Made by a program: the position numbers and the translations under genes
Notes under the pieces: model-generated
Databases searched by the model: none
Told to the model about the DNA's origin: nothing
Seen by the model: only the letters and a program-made list of their open reading frames with translations
Assembly: GCF_014647255.1 (NCBI RefSeq)
Contig: NZ_BMOV01000008.1
Span: 95,454-159,453 of the forward strand
DNA: 64,000 bases
Reading direction: 5' to 3'
Source of the DNA: Iodidimonas muriae
Lineage (GTDB): Bacteria > Pseudomonadota > Alphaproteobacteria > Sphingomonadales > Rhodothalassiaceae
Shown here: in pieces, positions 6,101 through 16,167 of the stretch
How positions within the stretch are numbered: the stretch's first letter is position 1
Layout: each line of letters opens with the position of its first letter

Positions 6101-8830
6101 ATGAGCGACTCGGCTTTGTCGCAATCTGGTAACTTATATCTCTATCGTTTCGGTTCGGCGGAGTTCGACGAGGCGCGTTTCGAGCTGCGCATGGGTGGGC
6201 AGCCGGTGGAGATGGAGCGCCGCCCGCTGGAGGTGTTGCGCGCGCTCTTGCACCATGCGGGCGAAGTCGTCACCAAGGAAGAACTGTTCGAGACGGTCTG
6301 GGCCGGGCGCATCACCGTTGAAAATGTGCTGGCCAATGCCGTGGCCAAGCTGCGCAAGGCGCTGGGCGAGGGGAATGCCGCCTTCATCGTCACACAAGCG
6401 CGGGTGGGCTATCGCTTTGATGGCGAGCTGGAGCGCATCGCCGCAGGGCGACGACTGATCAGCCGCCTTGAACTCAAGCCCGGCGAGGCCGTGCCCGGCC
6501 GTTCGCATTTCCGGCTTCTGGAGCAGCTTTCCATTACCGGCGGCAGCGAGGTCTGGCTGGCGCAACATGAAAAGACCGGTGAGCGCCGTGTCTATAAATT
6601 CAGCCCCGATGGCGAGCGTCTGGCGGCGCTGAAGCGCGAGGCCACGCTCTCGCGTTTGATGCGGGAATCGCTGGGGGAGCGCCCGGACATCAGCCGCATC
6701 ATCGACTGGAATTTCGAAGCCGAGCCCTTCTTCCTTGAATGTGCCTATGGCGGGCAGAGCCTGCCGGACTGGGCGGAGGAGAAGGAACGGCTGGCCGCCA
6801 TGTCAGCAAGCGAGCGGTTGGAACTGGCTTTGCAGGTGATCGACGCCATCGCCGCTGCCCATAGCGTGGGGGTGCTGCACAAGGATTTGAAGCCTGCCAA
6901 TGTTCTGGTGGATGCAGATGGCCAAGGTGGCTGGCAGGTGCGGGTCACCGATTTTGGCAGTGGCCGCCTGATGGAGCCTGCCGTGCTGGCGGAACTGGGC
7001 ATCACCCCGCTTGGCCAGACCATCGCGGATGATTCATCAAGCAATTCGAGTTATGGCACGCCCCTTTATATCGCGCCTGAGGTGATAGCCGGTGCGGTCC
7101 CCACAGCACGCAGCGATATTTATGCATTGGGCGTTCTTAGCTATCAGATCTTGGCGGGTGATCTGAAAAAGCCGCTGACAACCGGCTGGGAGGATGATCT
7201 GGAAGGCGCCCTGTTGCGCGAGGATATTGCGCAGGCAACGGCGGGTGATCCCACGCGGCGCATGGCTTCGGCGGCTGAACTGGCCCAACGCCTGCGTTCT
7301 TTGGAAGAGCGGCATCTTGAACGGCGACGGCTGGCGGCGGTGAAACAGCGCGCATTAAAAGCACAGGCAGCTCTTCAACGCAGCCGGGCGCGGCGGCCTT
7401 GGCTTATCGGGGTGATTTCCCTTTTGGCGTTGGGCGTGGCAGCCAGCACCGGGCTGTTCTTGCGTGCCAGCGAGGCGTGGCACAGTGCACAGCAGCAAGC
7501 AACGCGCGCCGAAGCCACCGCCGCCTTCTTGCGTGATATCATGATCAATGCCGACCCGCGCGAATCCGGTGCGGGCCATGATGCCAGCCTGCGCGATGCA
7601 CTGACACAGGCCACAAAGCGCATCGAAGCGCGTTTTGCTGCCGATCCTGCCATGGAGGCCTCGGTCCGCTTGACGGCGGGGGAAATCTATACCGGCCTTC
7701 AGGATTTCCCAACCGCCGTTCTGCATCATCGCCGCGCTGCTTTGCTTCTGGCCCATATGCTGGGCGAAAGCCATCCGCGCACGCTGGAGGCTCGCTATCG
7801 CTTGGGCGAAGCGCTTAGCAATGCCTCGCTTTATGACGAAGCGGGCGAGGTGCTTGAGGCCGCCGACGGAGATGCGGGCGCGCGACTCGACGAGGATGAC
7901 GCACTAGGGCTGGCCGCTGCCCGGGCGCATGGGCGCTTTGAGCTTCTTCAGGCCAAAAGCGAAACGGCAACAGACCATTATGAAGAGGCATTGCGGCGTC
8001 TTGCCCGTGTTGCGCCGGATGATGCGCGCAACTTCCATGCACTCAGCCTTGATCTGGCGCAGGGCTATGTCCGTATCGGTCGGCAGGAAGAGGCGGTGGT
8101 CCTTCTGGAAAAATTGCAAGAAGAGGCGCGCTTTGCCGATGCAGGCGTCAGCGATGCACGCCGCGCCACCGCAAAATTGCATTATGGTGCCGCCCTTCTT
8201 CATTCGGGGCGGCTGGAAAAGGCGGAAAGCGTGCTGGCCGAGGCCTTGCCGGCATTGGCCGCCGCCTTCGGGCCGGAATCGACCCAATTGGCCGAAGGGC
8301 GCGGGGTATTGGGCAATCTTTATGCCGCCAGCGGACGCTGGGCCGAAGCTGCGCCCTTGATTGCCCACGTGCGCGAGACGACCTGCGCCTCCCTTGGCCT
8401 TGAGCATCTCAATTGCCTGATGGCGGGCGGCAATGAAGGCGTCATTCTGGTGCAATTGGGAAAGGCCATGGAGGCGATTCCCCGGCTGACAGCGGCGCGC
8501 GATGCTTTCGACCGCCTGATGGGGCCAGCCTCACCCGGTGTGCATGTGTTGAATTATTATCTGGCGCAGGCCCTGCTGGATATGGGCGATGGCGGTGCCG
8601 CTGCGCCGATCGTGGAGGGGCTTGATCCCGCCTTGCTTGCCGCCGGTAGCCCGGGAGATGAATGGTCGGTACGACTGGACGCGCTGCGCGGCTGGGCAAT
8701 GATTTTGAACGGCGAACCTGAAAAGGGGCGTCGCCTGATCGAGGCTGCCTTGGCGCAAATGAAAGGTGCGGCGATGCAGAGCTGGATCATTGATCCCTTC
8801 CGCCGGGTGCTTTCCTCTGAAAATCTTTGA
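6101..8830 (+). CDS. Winged-helix / Ser-Thr kinase / TPR fusion regulator
   Basis: The ATG at 6101 follows AAGGGGG and gives 909 residues; an upstream in-frame start at 6047 lacks a good site. Residues about 10-110 match the OmpR/PhoB C-terminal winged helix (ending in ARVGYRFDGEL). Residues about 135-400 are a Hanks-type kinase: Lys in RRVYKF, catalytic loop HKDLKPAN (Asp near 262), DFG near 284-286 and APE in YIAPEV. A single membrane segment follows near 433-454, then a periplasm-facing TPR/kinesin-light-chain-like array. The arrangement resembles CadC with a kinase inserted between DNA-binding and membrane parts. It likely senses an envelope state and controls transcription or phosphorylates targets. 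Domains are firm; targets unknown. Confidence 0.9.
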   Translation: MSDSALSQSGNLYLYRFGSAEFDEARFELRMGGQPVEMERRPLEVLRALLHHAGEVVTKEELFETVWAGRITVENVLANAVAKLRKALGEGNAAFIVTQARVGYRFDGELERIAAGRRLISRLELKPGEAVPGRSHFRLLEQLSITGGSEVWLAQHEKTGERRVYKFSPDGERLAALKREATLSRLMRESLGERPDISRIIDWNFEAEPFFLECAYGGQSLPDWAEEKERLAAMSASERLELALQVIDAIAAAHSVGVLHKDLKPANVLVDADGQGGWQVRVTDFGSGRLMEPAVLAELGITPLGQTIADDSSSNSSYGTPLYIAPEVIAGAVPTARSDIYALGVLSYQILAGDLKKPLTTGWEDDLEGALLREDIAQATAGDPTRRMASAAELAQRLRSLEERHLERRRLAAVKQRALKAQAALQRSRARRPWLIGVISLLALGVAASTGLFLRASEAWHSAQQQATRAEATAAFLRDIMINADPRESGAGHDASLRDALTQATKRIEARFAADPAMEASVRLTAGEIYTGLQDFPTAVLHHRRAALLLAHMLGESHPRTLEARYRLGEALSNASLYDEAGEVLEAADGDAGARLDEDDALGLAAARAHGRFELLQAKSETATDHYEEALRRLARVAPDDARNFHALSLDLAQGYVRIGRQEEAVVLLEKLQEEARFADAGVSDARRATAKLHYGAALLHSGRLEKAESVLAEALPALAAAFGPESTQLAEGRGVLGNLYAASGRWAEAAPLIAHVRETTCASLGLEHLNCLMAGGNEGVILVQLGKAMEAIPRLTAARDAFDRLMGPASPGVHVLNYYLAQALLDMGDGGAAAPIVEGLDPALLAAGSPGDEWSVRLDALRGWAMILNGEPEKGRRLIEAALAQMKGAAMQSWIIDPFRRVLSSENL

Positions 8831-8933
8831 ATGAAGCGTCAATGAGGCTGCGGCGTGCCGCTGGTCTGGGAAGGCGTTTTGTCGCCAAAATCTGTGCGGC
8901 GCGGGCTGGTTTCGGGGCGATATGGGGACGGGG

Positions 8934-8970
8934 CAAAAGAAAACCCGACAGATGCTGTGCATCTGTCGGG
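8934..8970 (-). terminator. Rho-independent terminator after tRNA-Asn
   Basis: A perfect 12-bp stem (CCCGACAGATGC with its complement, 8944-8955/8959-8970) with a 3-base loop is followed on the minus strand by TTTTCTTTT. It lies directly 3' of tRNA-Asn. Confidence 0.85.
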
Positions 8971-8974
8971 TGAT

Positions 8975-9050
<76 letters not shown>

Positions 9051-9221
9051 TCAGGGCCTGCTGTGTGCATATTCGTGTCTGAACACAGCCGGTCCGGAAA
9101 CCGTATATCGTGCGACCGTGGCCGCGGGCGGATCGTATAGGACGAAAAATTCATCCTGCCAAGTCCTTCTTGCGAATATTTTCGCAAAATGATGACAATC
9201 CGCCGAAAGTCACCGAAAATC

Positions 9222-9295
9222 TGGAGGCCCGGGCCGGAATCGAACCGGCGTGCAAGGATTTGCAGTCCTCTGCGTAACCACTCCGCCACCGGGCC
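9222..9295 (-). tRNA. tRNA-Cys (GCA)
   Basis: The minus strand forms acceptor GGCCCGG with CCGGGCC, anticodon loop ACTGCAAA giving GCA, T-loop TTCGATT, and an encoded CCA preceded by discriminator U. It lies 171 bp upstream of tRNA-Asn in the same direction; the spacer contains a short palindrome (9170-9187). Confidence 0.97.
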
Positions 9296-9497
9296 GCAGG
9301 TCGGTGTGGGCGGCGTAATAGCAAAGCCTTGGCTGATGTGCAACGCAATAGTTGCGATTTGTCATTTGCTTCGATTTTGTTCAAAGACGTGGCTCAAATG
9401 ATATTTGAAGGCTTTGGGTGCGTCTGGCCGTTGTCAGCAGGGATTGCCATGGTTATAAGTCCAGCCTGAAATAGCTTTATCAAGGGACTGAACTGTG

Positions 9498-10202
9498 ATG
9501 AGAAACGCAGCCATGAGCAAGGCCGGGACCGAGGATTCTTCAAAGGCTGTGCGCCTTGCCATGATTGAAGGGCAGATTCGCCCCAATCGGGTTTCCGACG
9601 AACGCGTGCTTGATGCGATCAGGACTGTCCCGCGTGAACAGTTCGTGCCCAAGTTTTTGCGTGGCGTCGCTTATCTGGATGAAGATCTGGAAATTGCCGA
9701 AGGCCGCTATCTGATGGAGCCGATGGTTTTCGCACGCCTTGTGATGGCTGCGGACATCAAAGCGGATGATGTGGTGCTCGATATTGGCGCTGCCACTGGC
9801 TATTCCACCGCTGTTTTGTCGCGTTTGGCGGAAACGGTTGTCGCTGTTGAGGAAGATGCGGATCTGGCAAGCAAAGCCTCGGCCAAGCTATCAGAGCAGG
9901 GCTGCGACAATGCCGTGGTGATCGAAGGCAAGTTGGTGGTTGGTGCTCCCGATCATGGTCCGTTTGATGTGATTGTCATCAATGGCGCGGTGGAGATGAT
10001 CCCCAATGGCCTGATGACACAACTTGCCGATCATGGCCGTTTGGTCTGTGTGCGCCAGCAAGACGGGGTAAGCCGGGGCGTGGTTTTCACCAAAACAAGT
10101 GCAGGCGACGGAGCGGAAAAGGCTGTGGGCGCGCGGGAATTGTTTGATGCGTTTACACCGGTCCTGCCCGGATTTTCTAAAAAAGAGACATTCCGTTTCT
10201 GA
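9498..10202 (+). CDS. Protein-L-isoaspartate O-methyltransferase family protein
   Basis: The product (234 residues from the ATG at 9498; another ATG lies at 9513) has the PCMT fold: an N-terminal helical part with MIEGQIRPNRV and VPREQFVP, the SAM-binding motif VLDIGAATGYSTAVL near residues 94-108, an acidic motif II (VVAVEED) and motif post-I FDVIVINGAVE. The classic enzyme methylates isoaspartyl residues for repair. Members placed directly before tolC in alphaproteobacteria often lack proof of that activity, so a general methyltransferase role is possible. It precedes tolC, popZ and valS on the same strand, a conserved order in this class. Confidence 0.88.
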   Translation: MRNAAMSKAGTEDSSKAVRLAMIEGQIRPNRVSDERVLDAIRTVPREQFVPKFLRGVAYLDEDLEIAEGRYLMEPMVFARLVMAADIKADDVVLDIGAATGYSTAVLSRLAETVVAVEEDADLASKASAKLSEQGCDNAVVIEGKLVVGAPDHGPFDVIVINGAVEMIPNGLMTQLADHGRLVCVRQQDGVSRGVVFTKTSAGDGAEKAVGARELFDAFTPVLPGFSKKETFRF

Positions 10203-10382
10203 TTTTTGTGGCAAAAATGCAGAACTTTGAGGTGAATTTCTGAAAGTATGCTTGTTTATCTATATCTCTTACCGATATGGTTGAGCCACAAAAGGGCGCC
10301 CTTGATTATGGGGCGTTTCGACAACAAACATGACAGCGAGACGGCCCGTAAAAACAAGGGCCATACGAAGGATAGACAGGAT

Positions 10383-11816
10383 ATGAAACGCGCACGATTT
10401 TTATTGGCCACAACGGCCCTTGGCTTGAACGTGAGCTTTGCAGGGGCCGTTCACGCAGAAACCCTGCGGGAGGCTTTGGCCGCAGCATATTACAGCAATC
10501 CCGATCTGGCCGCAGCCCGGGCGGAACAACGCTCGGTGGATGAAGCAGTCCCGGCGGCGGTTTCCAACTGGCGTCCAAACATTTCCGGTCAGGTTCAATT
10601 GTTTGAATCGGATATTTCTTCCACCACCGTTCGCGGAACCGACGGCACGATCGTTAATGACAATGATTTCAGCGGCAGCAATGAAGTGTATTCTGCTCGC
10701 GTGGATCAGCAGATCTTTCGCGGTATGCGGAATTTCAACCAATATAAGGGTGCCAAATCCGAAGTGATGGCCGGACGGGCCAATTTGCTGTCAACGGAAC
10801 AGCAGGTGCTTTTGGATGCGGTGACCGCATATATGGATGTGCTGCGGGATATGGCCGTTGTGCGGCTCAATGATAACAATGTGCAGGTTCTCACCCGTCA
10901 ATTGGAAGCGACTCAAGATCGCTTCCGGGTGGGCGAGGTGACGCGCACCGATGTGGCGCAGGCGGAAGCGGCCTTGGCGGGTTCCCGCTCCACACGTATT
11001 CAGGCGCAGGCAACCCTTGAAACCAGCCGCGCTGTTTATCGCCGGATCATCGGCATGTATCCGGGCACTTTGGAAGATGCGCCCGAATTGCCGCCGCTGC
11101 CGCAAAGCGAAGATATGGCTGTCGAGGTGGCTTTGGATGAAAATCCGTTGGTGGTCTCTGCCCGCCATGTGGAACAAGCGGCAAAATATGATGTAAAGGA
11201 AGCCAAGGGGGGCATTCTCCCCACGGTTAGCGCCTTTGCAGATTGGTCGCGGCGTGAAAGCCCGACACTGACTTTTGACCCGGTTCCCAATAGCTTCGTG
11301 AATGCCAGCAATGTGGGCGAATCGACCCGTTATGGTATCACCATCGATATTCCGCTTTACCAATCCGGTGCGGAATATTCCACCGTGCGGCGTGCCAAGC
11401 AGATCAACAGCCAGCGGCGCTTGCAGATCGTATCGGCGGAACGCCAGGTGATGCAGAATGTACGGGTGGCGTGGGAAAATTATCGGGCGGCTCAGGCCAG
11501 CATCGAGGCCACATCAGCCCAGGTGCGTGCCAACGAGATCGCCCTTGAAGGGGTGCGCCAAGAAGCCTCTGTCGGATCGCGCACCACTTTGGACGTTTTG
11601 GATGCGGAACAGATCCTGCTGGATAGCCGGGTGAATCTGGTAACAGCACGCCGTAATGAATATGTGGCGGGTTTTTCGGTTTTGGAAGCGGTTGGCCGGT
11701 TGAATGCCGCATCGCTTAATCTGCCGGTTGAATTGTATCAGCCGGAAGAATACTACAAGTCTGTGAAATGGAAGCTCGTGGGATGGGGAACGGGTGATAA
11801 AGACGATTCTGAATAA
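10383..11816 (+). CDS. tolC: TolC-family outer membrane efflux/secretion channel
   Basis: TolC trimers form the outer-membrane duct for tripartite efflux pumps and type I secretion. The ATG at 10383 is chosen because it starts a clear signal peptide (MKRARFLLATTALGLNVSFA, cleavage near AVHA-E) behind an AAGGA site; the frame is open back to 10248 without a secretion signal. The 477-residue length is typical. Two OEP repeats are visible, with long coiled-coil helices such as RVGEVTRTDVAQAEAAL in the first and EASVGSRTTLDVLDAEQ in the second, which are hallmark TolC segments. No inner-membrane or fusion-protein partner lies nearby, so it may serve several pumps. Confidence 0.95.
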   Translation: MKRARFLLATTALGLNVSFAGAVHAETLREALAAAYYSNPDLAAARAEQRSVDEAVPAAVSNWRPNISGQVQLFESDISSTTVRGTDGTIVNDNDFSGSNEVYSARVDQQIFRGMRNFNQYKGAKSEVMAGRANLLSTEQQVLLDAVTAYMDVLRDMAVVRLNDNNVQVLTRQLEATQDRFRVGEVTRTDVAQAEAALAGSRSTRIQAQATLETSRAVYRRIIGMYPGTLEDAPELPPLPQSEDMAVEVALDENPLVVSARHVEQAAKYDVKEAKGGILPTVSAFADWSRRESPTLTFDPVPNSFVNASNVGESTRYGITIDIPLYQSGAEYSTVRRAKQINSQRRLQIVSAERQVMQNVRVAWENYRAAQASIEATSAQVRANEIALEGVRQEASVGSRTTLDVLDAEQILLDSRVNLVTARRNEYVAGFSVLEAVGRLNAASLNLPVELYQPEEYYKSVKWKLVGWGTGDKDDSE

Positions 11817-11937
11817 CAAAAGGGCTTTGTCCTTGGTGTTGACAGAAATTTTTGTCACAATTAACCATCTCTAAGGATATTTCGCGGCTATTCTATAGCG
11901 TAACAACAAACAGCCGCAGGGCCGGTGATTGTCGCCT

Positions 11938-12513
11938 ATGACTGAGACGGTCGAAAAAGAACCAACGATGGAGGAGATTCTTGCCTCCATCCGCCGCATC
12001 ATTTCAGAAGATTCGGCGGATGAGGGTGAGTCATCTTCCGATGAGTCGCGTCCGGTTGAAGAAACGCAACCAAAGGCAGACAGTGCGCTGGATCAGGCCG
12101 ATATGGAGCCGGAGCCAGCGCCCGAACCTGAGCCCGAACCCGAACCGGCCTTTGAGCCGGAGCCAGAGCCGGAAGACGATGTTCTGGAGCTGACCGACTT
12201 TGTGGAAGCAGAGTCAGAGCCAGAGCCGGACTTTGACGAGCCGGATAGTCTTGTTGATGATCTGGCTGATAAAATCACCGAAGAAGCTTTGGTTTCCAGC
12301 AGCACCGAAGAACGGTCTAGCGCCTCTTTCGCGGAATTGTCAGCCATGTTGGTTGGTGGGTATGAAGGGGCTGGCAATACCTTGGAAGGCTTGGTGCGGG
12401 AAATGCTCAAGCCGATGTTGCGGGCCTGGCTGGATGAAAATCTGCCCCGTATCGTCGAGGATATGGTGGAGCGGGAAGTGGCGCGCATCGCGGCGCGTGG
12501 CGGGCGTAAATAA
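11938..12513 (+). CDS. popZ: Polar organizing protein PopZ (DUF2497)
   Basis: PopZ assembles a polar matrix that anchors ParB/parS and recruits cell-cycle proteins in Caulobacter and relatives. The 191-residue product from the ATG at 11938 shows the three diagnostic parts: an N-terminal helix that binds partners (EPTMEEILASIRRIISED), a long acidic Pro/Glu-rich linker (residues about 25-100 with PEPEPEPE-type repeats), and a C-terminal helical oligomerisation region (LEGLVREMLKPMLRAWLDEN). Its position between tolC and valS matches Caulobacter. A TTAACCAT half-site typical of CtrA lies at 11861-11868, 70 bp upstream. A TTG upstream in frame (11929) is less likely as start. Confidence 0.93.
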   Translation: MTETVEKEPTMEEILASIRRIISEDSADEGESSSDESRPVEETQPKADSALDQADMEPEPAPEPEPEPEPAFEPEPEPEDDVLELTDFVEAESEPEPDFDEPDSLVDDLADKITEEALVSSSTEERSSASFAELSAMLVGGYEGAGNTLEGLVREMLKPMLRAWLDENLPRIVEDMVEREVARIAARGGRK

Positions 12514-12639
12514 GCGACAGCCCGGTATTCTTACACTCTGTTTTTAAAGCTTGTCTTTTTGCATGGATTAGAGCCAGTGCAGCCGTTAGAGTGCGCCAAA
12601 CCCCTTTGACGCCCTTGGCAAACCTATTGAGCTGGATAC

Positions 12640-15267
12640 ATGGACAAGCATTACGACCCGTCGGATATCGAGAAAAAATGGTTCCCGCATTGGGAAAATA
12701 GCGGTGCCTTCAAAGGCGGCCGCCGCCCCGATGCCCAGCCTTATTGCATCGTGATTCCGCCGCCCAATGTCACTGGCTCATTGCATGTGGGACATGCGCT
12801 CAACAACACCTTGCAAGACGTGCTGTGCCGTTTCGAGCGGCTTCGCGGCAAGGATGTGTTGTGGCAACCCGGTGTGGATCATGCGGGGATCGCCACCCAA
12901 ATGGTGGTGGAACGCCAATTGGCCGCCGAGGGGCTGGACCGCCGCGATATGGGGCGTGAAGCCTTTTTGGAGCGGGTCTGGAAGTGGAAAGAAGAGTCTG
13001 GCGGGACCATTGAAAATCAATTGAAGCGCCTTGGTTCATCGGCGGATTGGTCGCGCTCGCGATTCACCATGGATGAGGGTTTGTCCAAAGCGGTTGTAAA
13101 GGTGTTCGTGCAATATCACCGCGAGGGACTGATCTACCGCGACAAACGGCTGGTAAACTGGGACCCGAAATTCCGCACCGCCATTTCCGATCTGGAAGTG
13201 GAACAGCGCGAGGTAGACGGCAATTTCTGGCATTTGGCCTATCCGGTGGATGGCAGCGATGAACGCATCATTGTCGCCACCACGCGCCCTGAAACCATGC
13301 TGGGCGATACGGCTGTTGCCGTGCATCCGGAAGATGATCGCTACCGCCATCTGGTGGGTAAAATGGTGCGCCTGCCGTTGACGGATCGCCTGATCCCCAT
13401 CATCGCCGATGAGCATGCGGATCCCGAACAAGGCTCGGGCGCGGTGAAGATCACGCCCGCCCATGATTTTAACGATTTCGAGGTGGGCAAGCGCAATGAT
13501 CTGGAGATGATCAATATCTTCGATCAGCATGCTGCCATCAACGAAAACGCCCCGGAAAAATATCGTGGCATGAGCCGGGAAGAGGCGCGCAAAGCGGTGG
13601 TGGCCGATCTGGATGCCTTGGGCGTTTTGGTGAAAATCGAGCCCAAGCGCATCATGATGCCTTATGGTGACCGGTCTGGCGTGGTGATCGAGCCATGGTT
13701 GACCGACCAATGGTATGTGGATGCGAAAACGCTGGCTGGGCCTGCCATTGAAGCGGTGCGTTCTGGAAAAACAAAGTTCGTGCCGGGTAATTGGGAAAAA
13801 ACCTATTATCAATGGATGGAGAATATCCAGCCCTGGTGCATTTCGCGGCAACTTTGGTGGGGCCATCAGATCCCGGCATGGTATGGCCCGGATGGGACCG
13901 TTTATGTGGCGGAATCCGAAGAAGAAGCACAGGCACAAGCGGGAGAGGGCGTTGCGCTTACCCGCGATGAAGATGTGCTTGATACATGGTTCTCTTCGGC
14001 TTTGTGGCCGTTTTCCACGCTGGGCTGGCCTGAAGATACGCCGGATGTGAAGCGTTTTTACCCCACGGCAACACTGGTCACGGCTTTTGACATTATCTTC
14101 TTTTGGGTTGCCCGGATGATGATGTCTGGCCTGCATTTCATGAATGAAGTGCCGTTCAAAGATGTCTATATCACTTCTTTGGTCCGCGACGAAAAAGGGG
14201 ACAAGATGTCGAAATCCAAGGGGAATGTGATTGATCCCCTTGATTTCATTAATAAATACGGGGCCGATGCCCTGCGCTTCACCATGGCGTCTTTGGAAAC
14301 ACAGGGCCGCGATATCAAGCTGTCGGAAAGCCGTGTGGAAGGCTACCGGAATTTCGGCACCAAGCTTTGGAATGCGGCGCGTTTTTGTGAAATGAACGGT
14401 ATTGGCGGCAGCCGGGATCTGACCCCGCCGCCGGCCACTTTGTCGGTCAATCGCTGGATTATCGGCGAGATTGGCAAGGCGGCAGAACTGGTGACAAAAT
14501 CGCTGGAAGCGTTCCGGTTCGATGCGGCGGCAAATGCCATTTATCATTTCACATGGGGTACCTTCTGCGATTGGTATCTGGAACTGATCAAGCCCACTTT
14601 GATGGGGAAAGACGGCGCGGAAAAGGACGAAACCCGGGCGGTTGCCGGTTGGGTTCTGGATCAGATCCTGGTGCTGTTGCATCCTTTCATGCCCTTCATC
14701 ACCGAAGAATTGTGGCATGCGCTTTATGAAGGCGACCGCGATGATCTGATCGAAGCCCGCTGGCCGGTGGTGCGCGCCGATGCGGTGGATGCCGAGGCCG
14801 ATGCGGAACTGACATGGATCGTTGATCTGATCAGCGCCACGCGCTCGGCCCGGTCGGAAGCCAATATCCCCGCAGGAGCCAAGGTTTCTGTTTTGGTGCA
14901 GGAAACCCGCGAAGAACGGCTTTTGTGGCTCGCCCGTAATGGTGATCTGATCTTGCGGCTTGGGCGTTTGGCCAGCATCACCCCTACCGAGTATCTGCCG
15001 AATAAAGGCGCGGTGCAATTCGTGATGGACGGGGCTTCTTTCGCCATTCCGCTTGAGGGTGTGATCGATCTTGGGGAAGAACGGGCACGCTTGGACAAGG
15101 CCATTGCCAAGACCGAGAAGGAAATCAATGCCCTGTCAGGGCGGCTTTCCAACGAGAAATTTGTTGCCAATGCCCCTGATGAGGTGGTGGCGGAAGCCCG
15201 TAACCGCTTGGAGCAAGAGCGCGATCAACTTGAAAAACTGAAGGCGGCCAAGGCACGCCTTGGCTAA
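12640..15267 (+). CDS. valS: Valyl-tRNA synthetase
   Basis: ValRS charges tRNA-Val and edits mischarged threonine. The 875-residue length is normal for the bacterial enzyme. The class I HIGH motif appears as [14 protein letters not shown] near residues 41-54 and KMSKS as DKMSKSKGN near 520-528. The CP1 editing domain contains [14 protein letters not shown], and the C terminus is the usual two-stranded coiled coil (residues about 810-875) that contacts tRNA. The ATG at 12640 gives the standard [14 protein letters not shown] start. A long antisense open frame at 13036-15018 is a codon-bias shadow. Confidence 0.98.
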   Translation: MDKHYDPSDIEKKWFPHWENSGAFKGGRRPDAQPYCIVIPPPNVTGSLHVGHALNNTLQDVLCRFERLRGKDVLWQPGVDHAGIATQMVVERQLAAEGLDRRDMGREAFLERVWKWKEESGGTIENQLKRLGSSADWSRSRFTMDEGLSKAVVKVFVQYHREGLIYRDKRLVNWDPKFRTAISDLEVEQREVDGNFWHLAYPVDGSDERIIVATTRPETMLGDTAVAVHPEDDRYRHLVGKMVRLPLTDRLIPIIADEHADPEQGSGAVKITPAHDFNDFEVGKRNDLEMINIFDQHAAINENAPEKYRGMSREEARKAVVADLDALGVLVKIEPKRIMMPYGDRSGVVIEPWLTDQWYVDAKTLAGPAIEAVRSGKTKFVPGNWEKTYYQWMENIQPWCISRQLWWGHQIPAWYGPDGTVYVAESEEEAQAQAGEGVALTRDEDVLDTWFSSALWPFSTLGWPEDTPDVKRFYPTATLVTAFDIIFFWVARMMMSGLHFMNEVPFKDVYITSLVRDEKGDKMSKSKGNVIDPLDFINKYGADALRFTMASLETQGRDIKLSESRVEGYRNFGTKLWNAARFCEMNGIGGSRDLTPPPATLSVNRWIIGEIGKAAELVTKSLEAFRFDAAANAIYHFTWGTFCDWYLELIKPTLMGKDGAEKDETRAVAGWVLDQILVLLHPFMPFITEELWHALYEGDRDDLIEARWPVVRADAVDAEADAELTWIVDLISATRSARSEANIPAGAKVSVLVQETREERLLWLARNGDLILRLGRLASITPTEYLPNKGAVQFVMDGASFAIPLEGVIDLGEERARLDKAIAKTEKEINALSGRLSNEKFVANAPDEVVAEARNRLEQERDQLEKLKAAKARLG

Positions 15268-15294
15268 GTAAAACCGTAAAAAGGGGGCAAGTAT

Positions 15295-16152
15295 ATGAGA
15301 CGGATGAGACGCATAGGGATTTTGGGTGCGGTCCTTTCGGTGACGATATTTGCCACTACTTGCGCGCGCGGTCAGGATGATGTGTGGCGCAGGCTGGACC
15401 CTGAAAATACACTTTATATCGAGATGGATCGGGGGCGGGTGATTGTGGAACTTGCCCCCGATCTTGCGCCGAAAAATGTCGCGCAGTTAAAGCGTTTGGT
15501 GCGCGAAGGGCGCTATACGAACACCAGCTTTTATCGGGTGATCGAGAATTTTGTCGCTCAAGGCGGGCTTGAGGTTGATGTGGAGGATATTCCCGCACTT
15601 CAAGCAGAATTTGAATGGGAGATGGGTCGGCTGGACGGAGTGACGCCGGTAGAGAGCAATGACCCCTTTGCCGCCCAAACCGGCCTTTATAACGGCTTTG
15701 CGCTGGGATATGACAACAAGGAAGGTCGGGAATGGGCGATCCATTGTCCCGGTGTTATGGCGTTGGCGCGGGAAAATGAAGCGGACTCCGCCACGTCGGA
15801 TTTTTATTTCCCCATTGGTCAGGCGCCGCGACATCTGGACCGTAATCTCACCATCGTTGGTCGGGTGCTTCAAGGATTTCGCTTTATCCAGGGGGCATAT
15901 CGCGGTGACCGGGATAGTGCAGGCGGGGTGATCGGTAGCAAAACCTTGCGCACAGCGATCAAATCCATGGCCATTGCCGCTGATCTTGATCCTGCCGATC
16001 GAACAAGGCTGGAAGTGATCAATACCAGCCATCCAAGATTCCTAGAACAGCTGGATGCGCAAAGAAATCGCAAGGGGGCTTTTTGGCATCACGGCCCCAC
16101 GTCTTTTGTTGACGTTTGCACCGTGCCGGTTCCTGTCCGCCCCGGAAATTGA
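15295..16152 (+). CDS. Exported cyclophilin-type peptidyl-prolyl isomerase
   Basis: Cyclophilins catalyse cis-trans isomerisation of Xaa-Pro bonds. The 285-residue product has an N-terminal basic/hydrophobic signal (residues 1-25, with a Cys that lacks a clean lipobox), then a cyclophilin domain starting YIEMDRGRVIVELAPDLAP and containing TNTSFYRVIENFVAQGG, the segment that carries the catalytic Arg. The later part holds FYFPIGQAPRHLD and NLTIVGRVLQGF, matching the end of the fold with insertions. It starts 27 bp after valS behind AAGGGGG and is probably cotranscribed. It converges with mfd, only 15 bp apart, without an obvious terminator. Confidence 0.9.
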   Translation: MRRMRRIGILGAVLSVTIFATTCARGQDDVWRRLDPENTLYIEMDRGRVIVELAPDLAPKNVAQLKRLVREGRYTNTSFYRVIENFVAQGGLEVDVEDIPALQAEFEWEMGRLDGVTPVESNDPFAAQTGLYNGFALGYDNKEGREWAIHCPGVMALARENEADSATSDFYFPIGQAPRHLDRNLTIVGRVLQGFRFIQGAYRGDRDSAGGVIGSKTLRTAIKSMAIAADLDPADRTRLEVINTSHPRFLEQLDAQRNRKGAFWHHGPTSFVDVCTVPVPVRPGN

Positions 16153-16167
16153 TGGCCGATTCCGTGG

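Noticed and set aside
9170..9187. TTGCGAA-type palindrome between tRNA-Cys and tRNA-Asn
   Set aside because: It is short and lacks a T-run on the minus strand, so I do not call it a terminator.
13036..15018. 660-residue open frame antisense to valS
   Set aside because: It is the mirror of a high-bias, full-length valS; its translation is His/Arg/Gly-rich without domains and it has no ribosome site.
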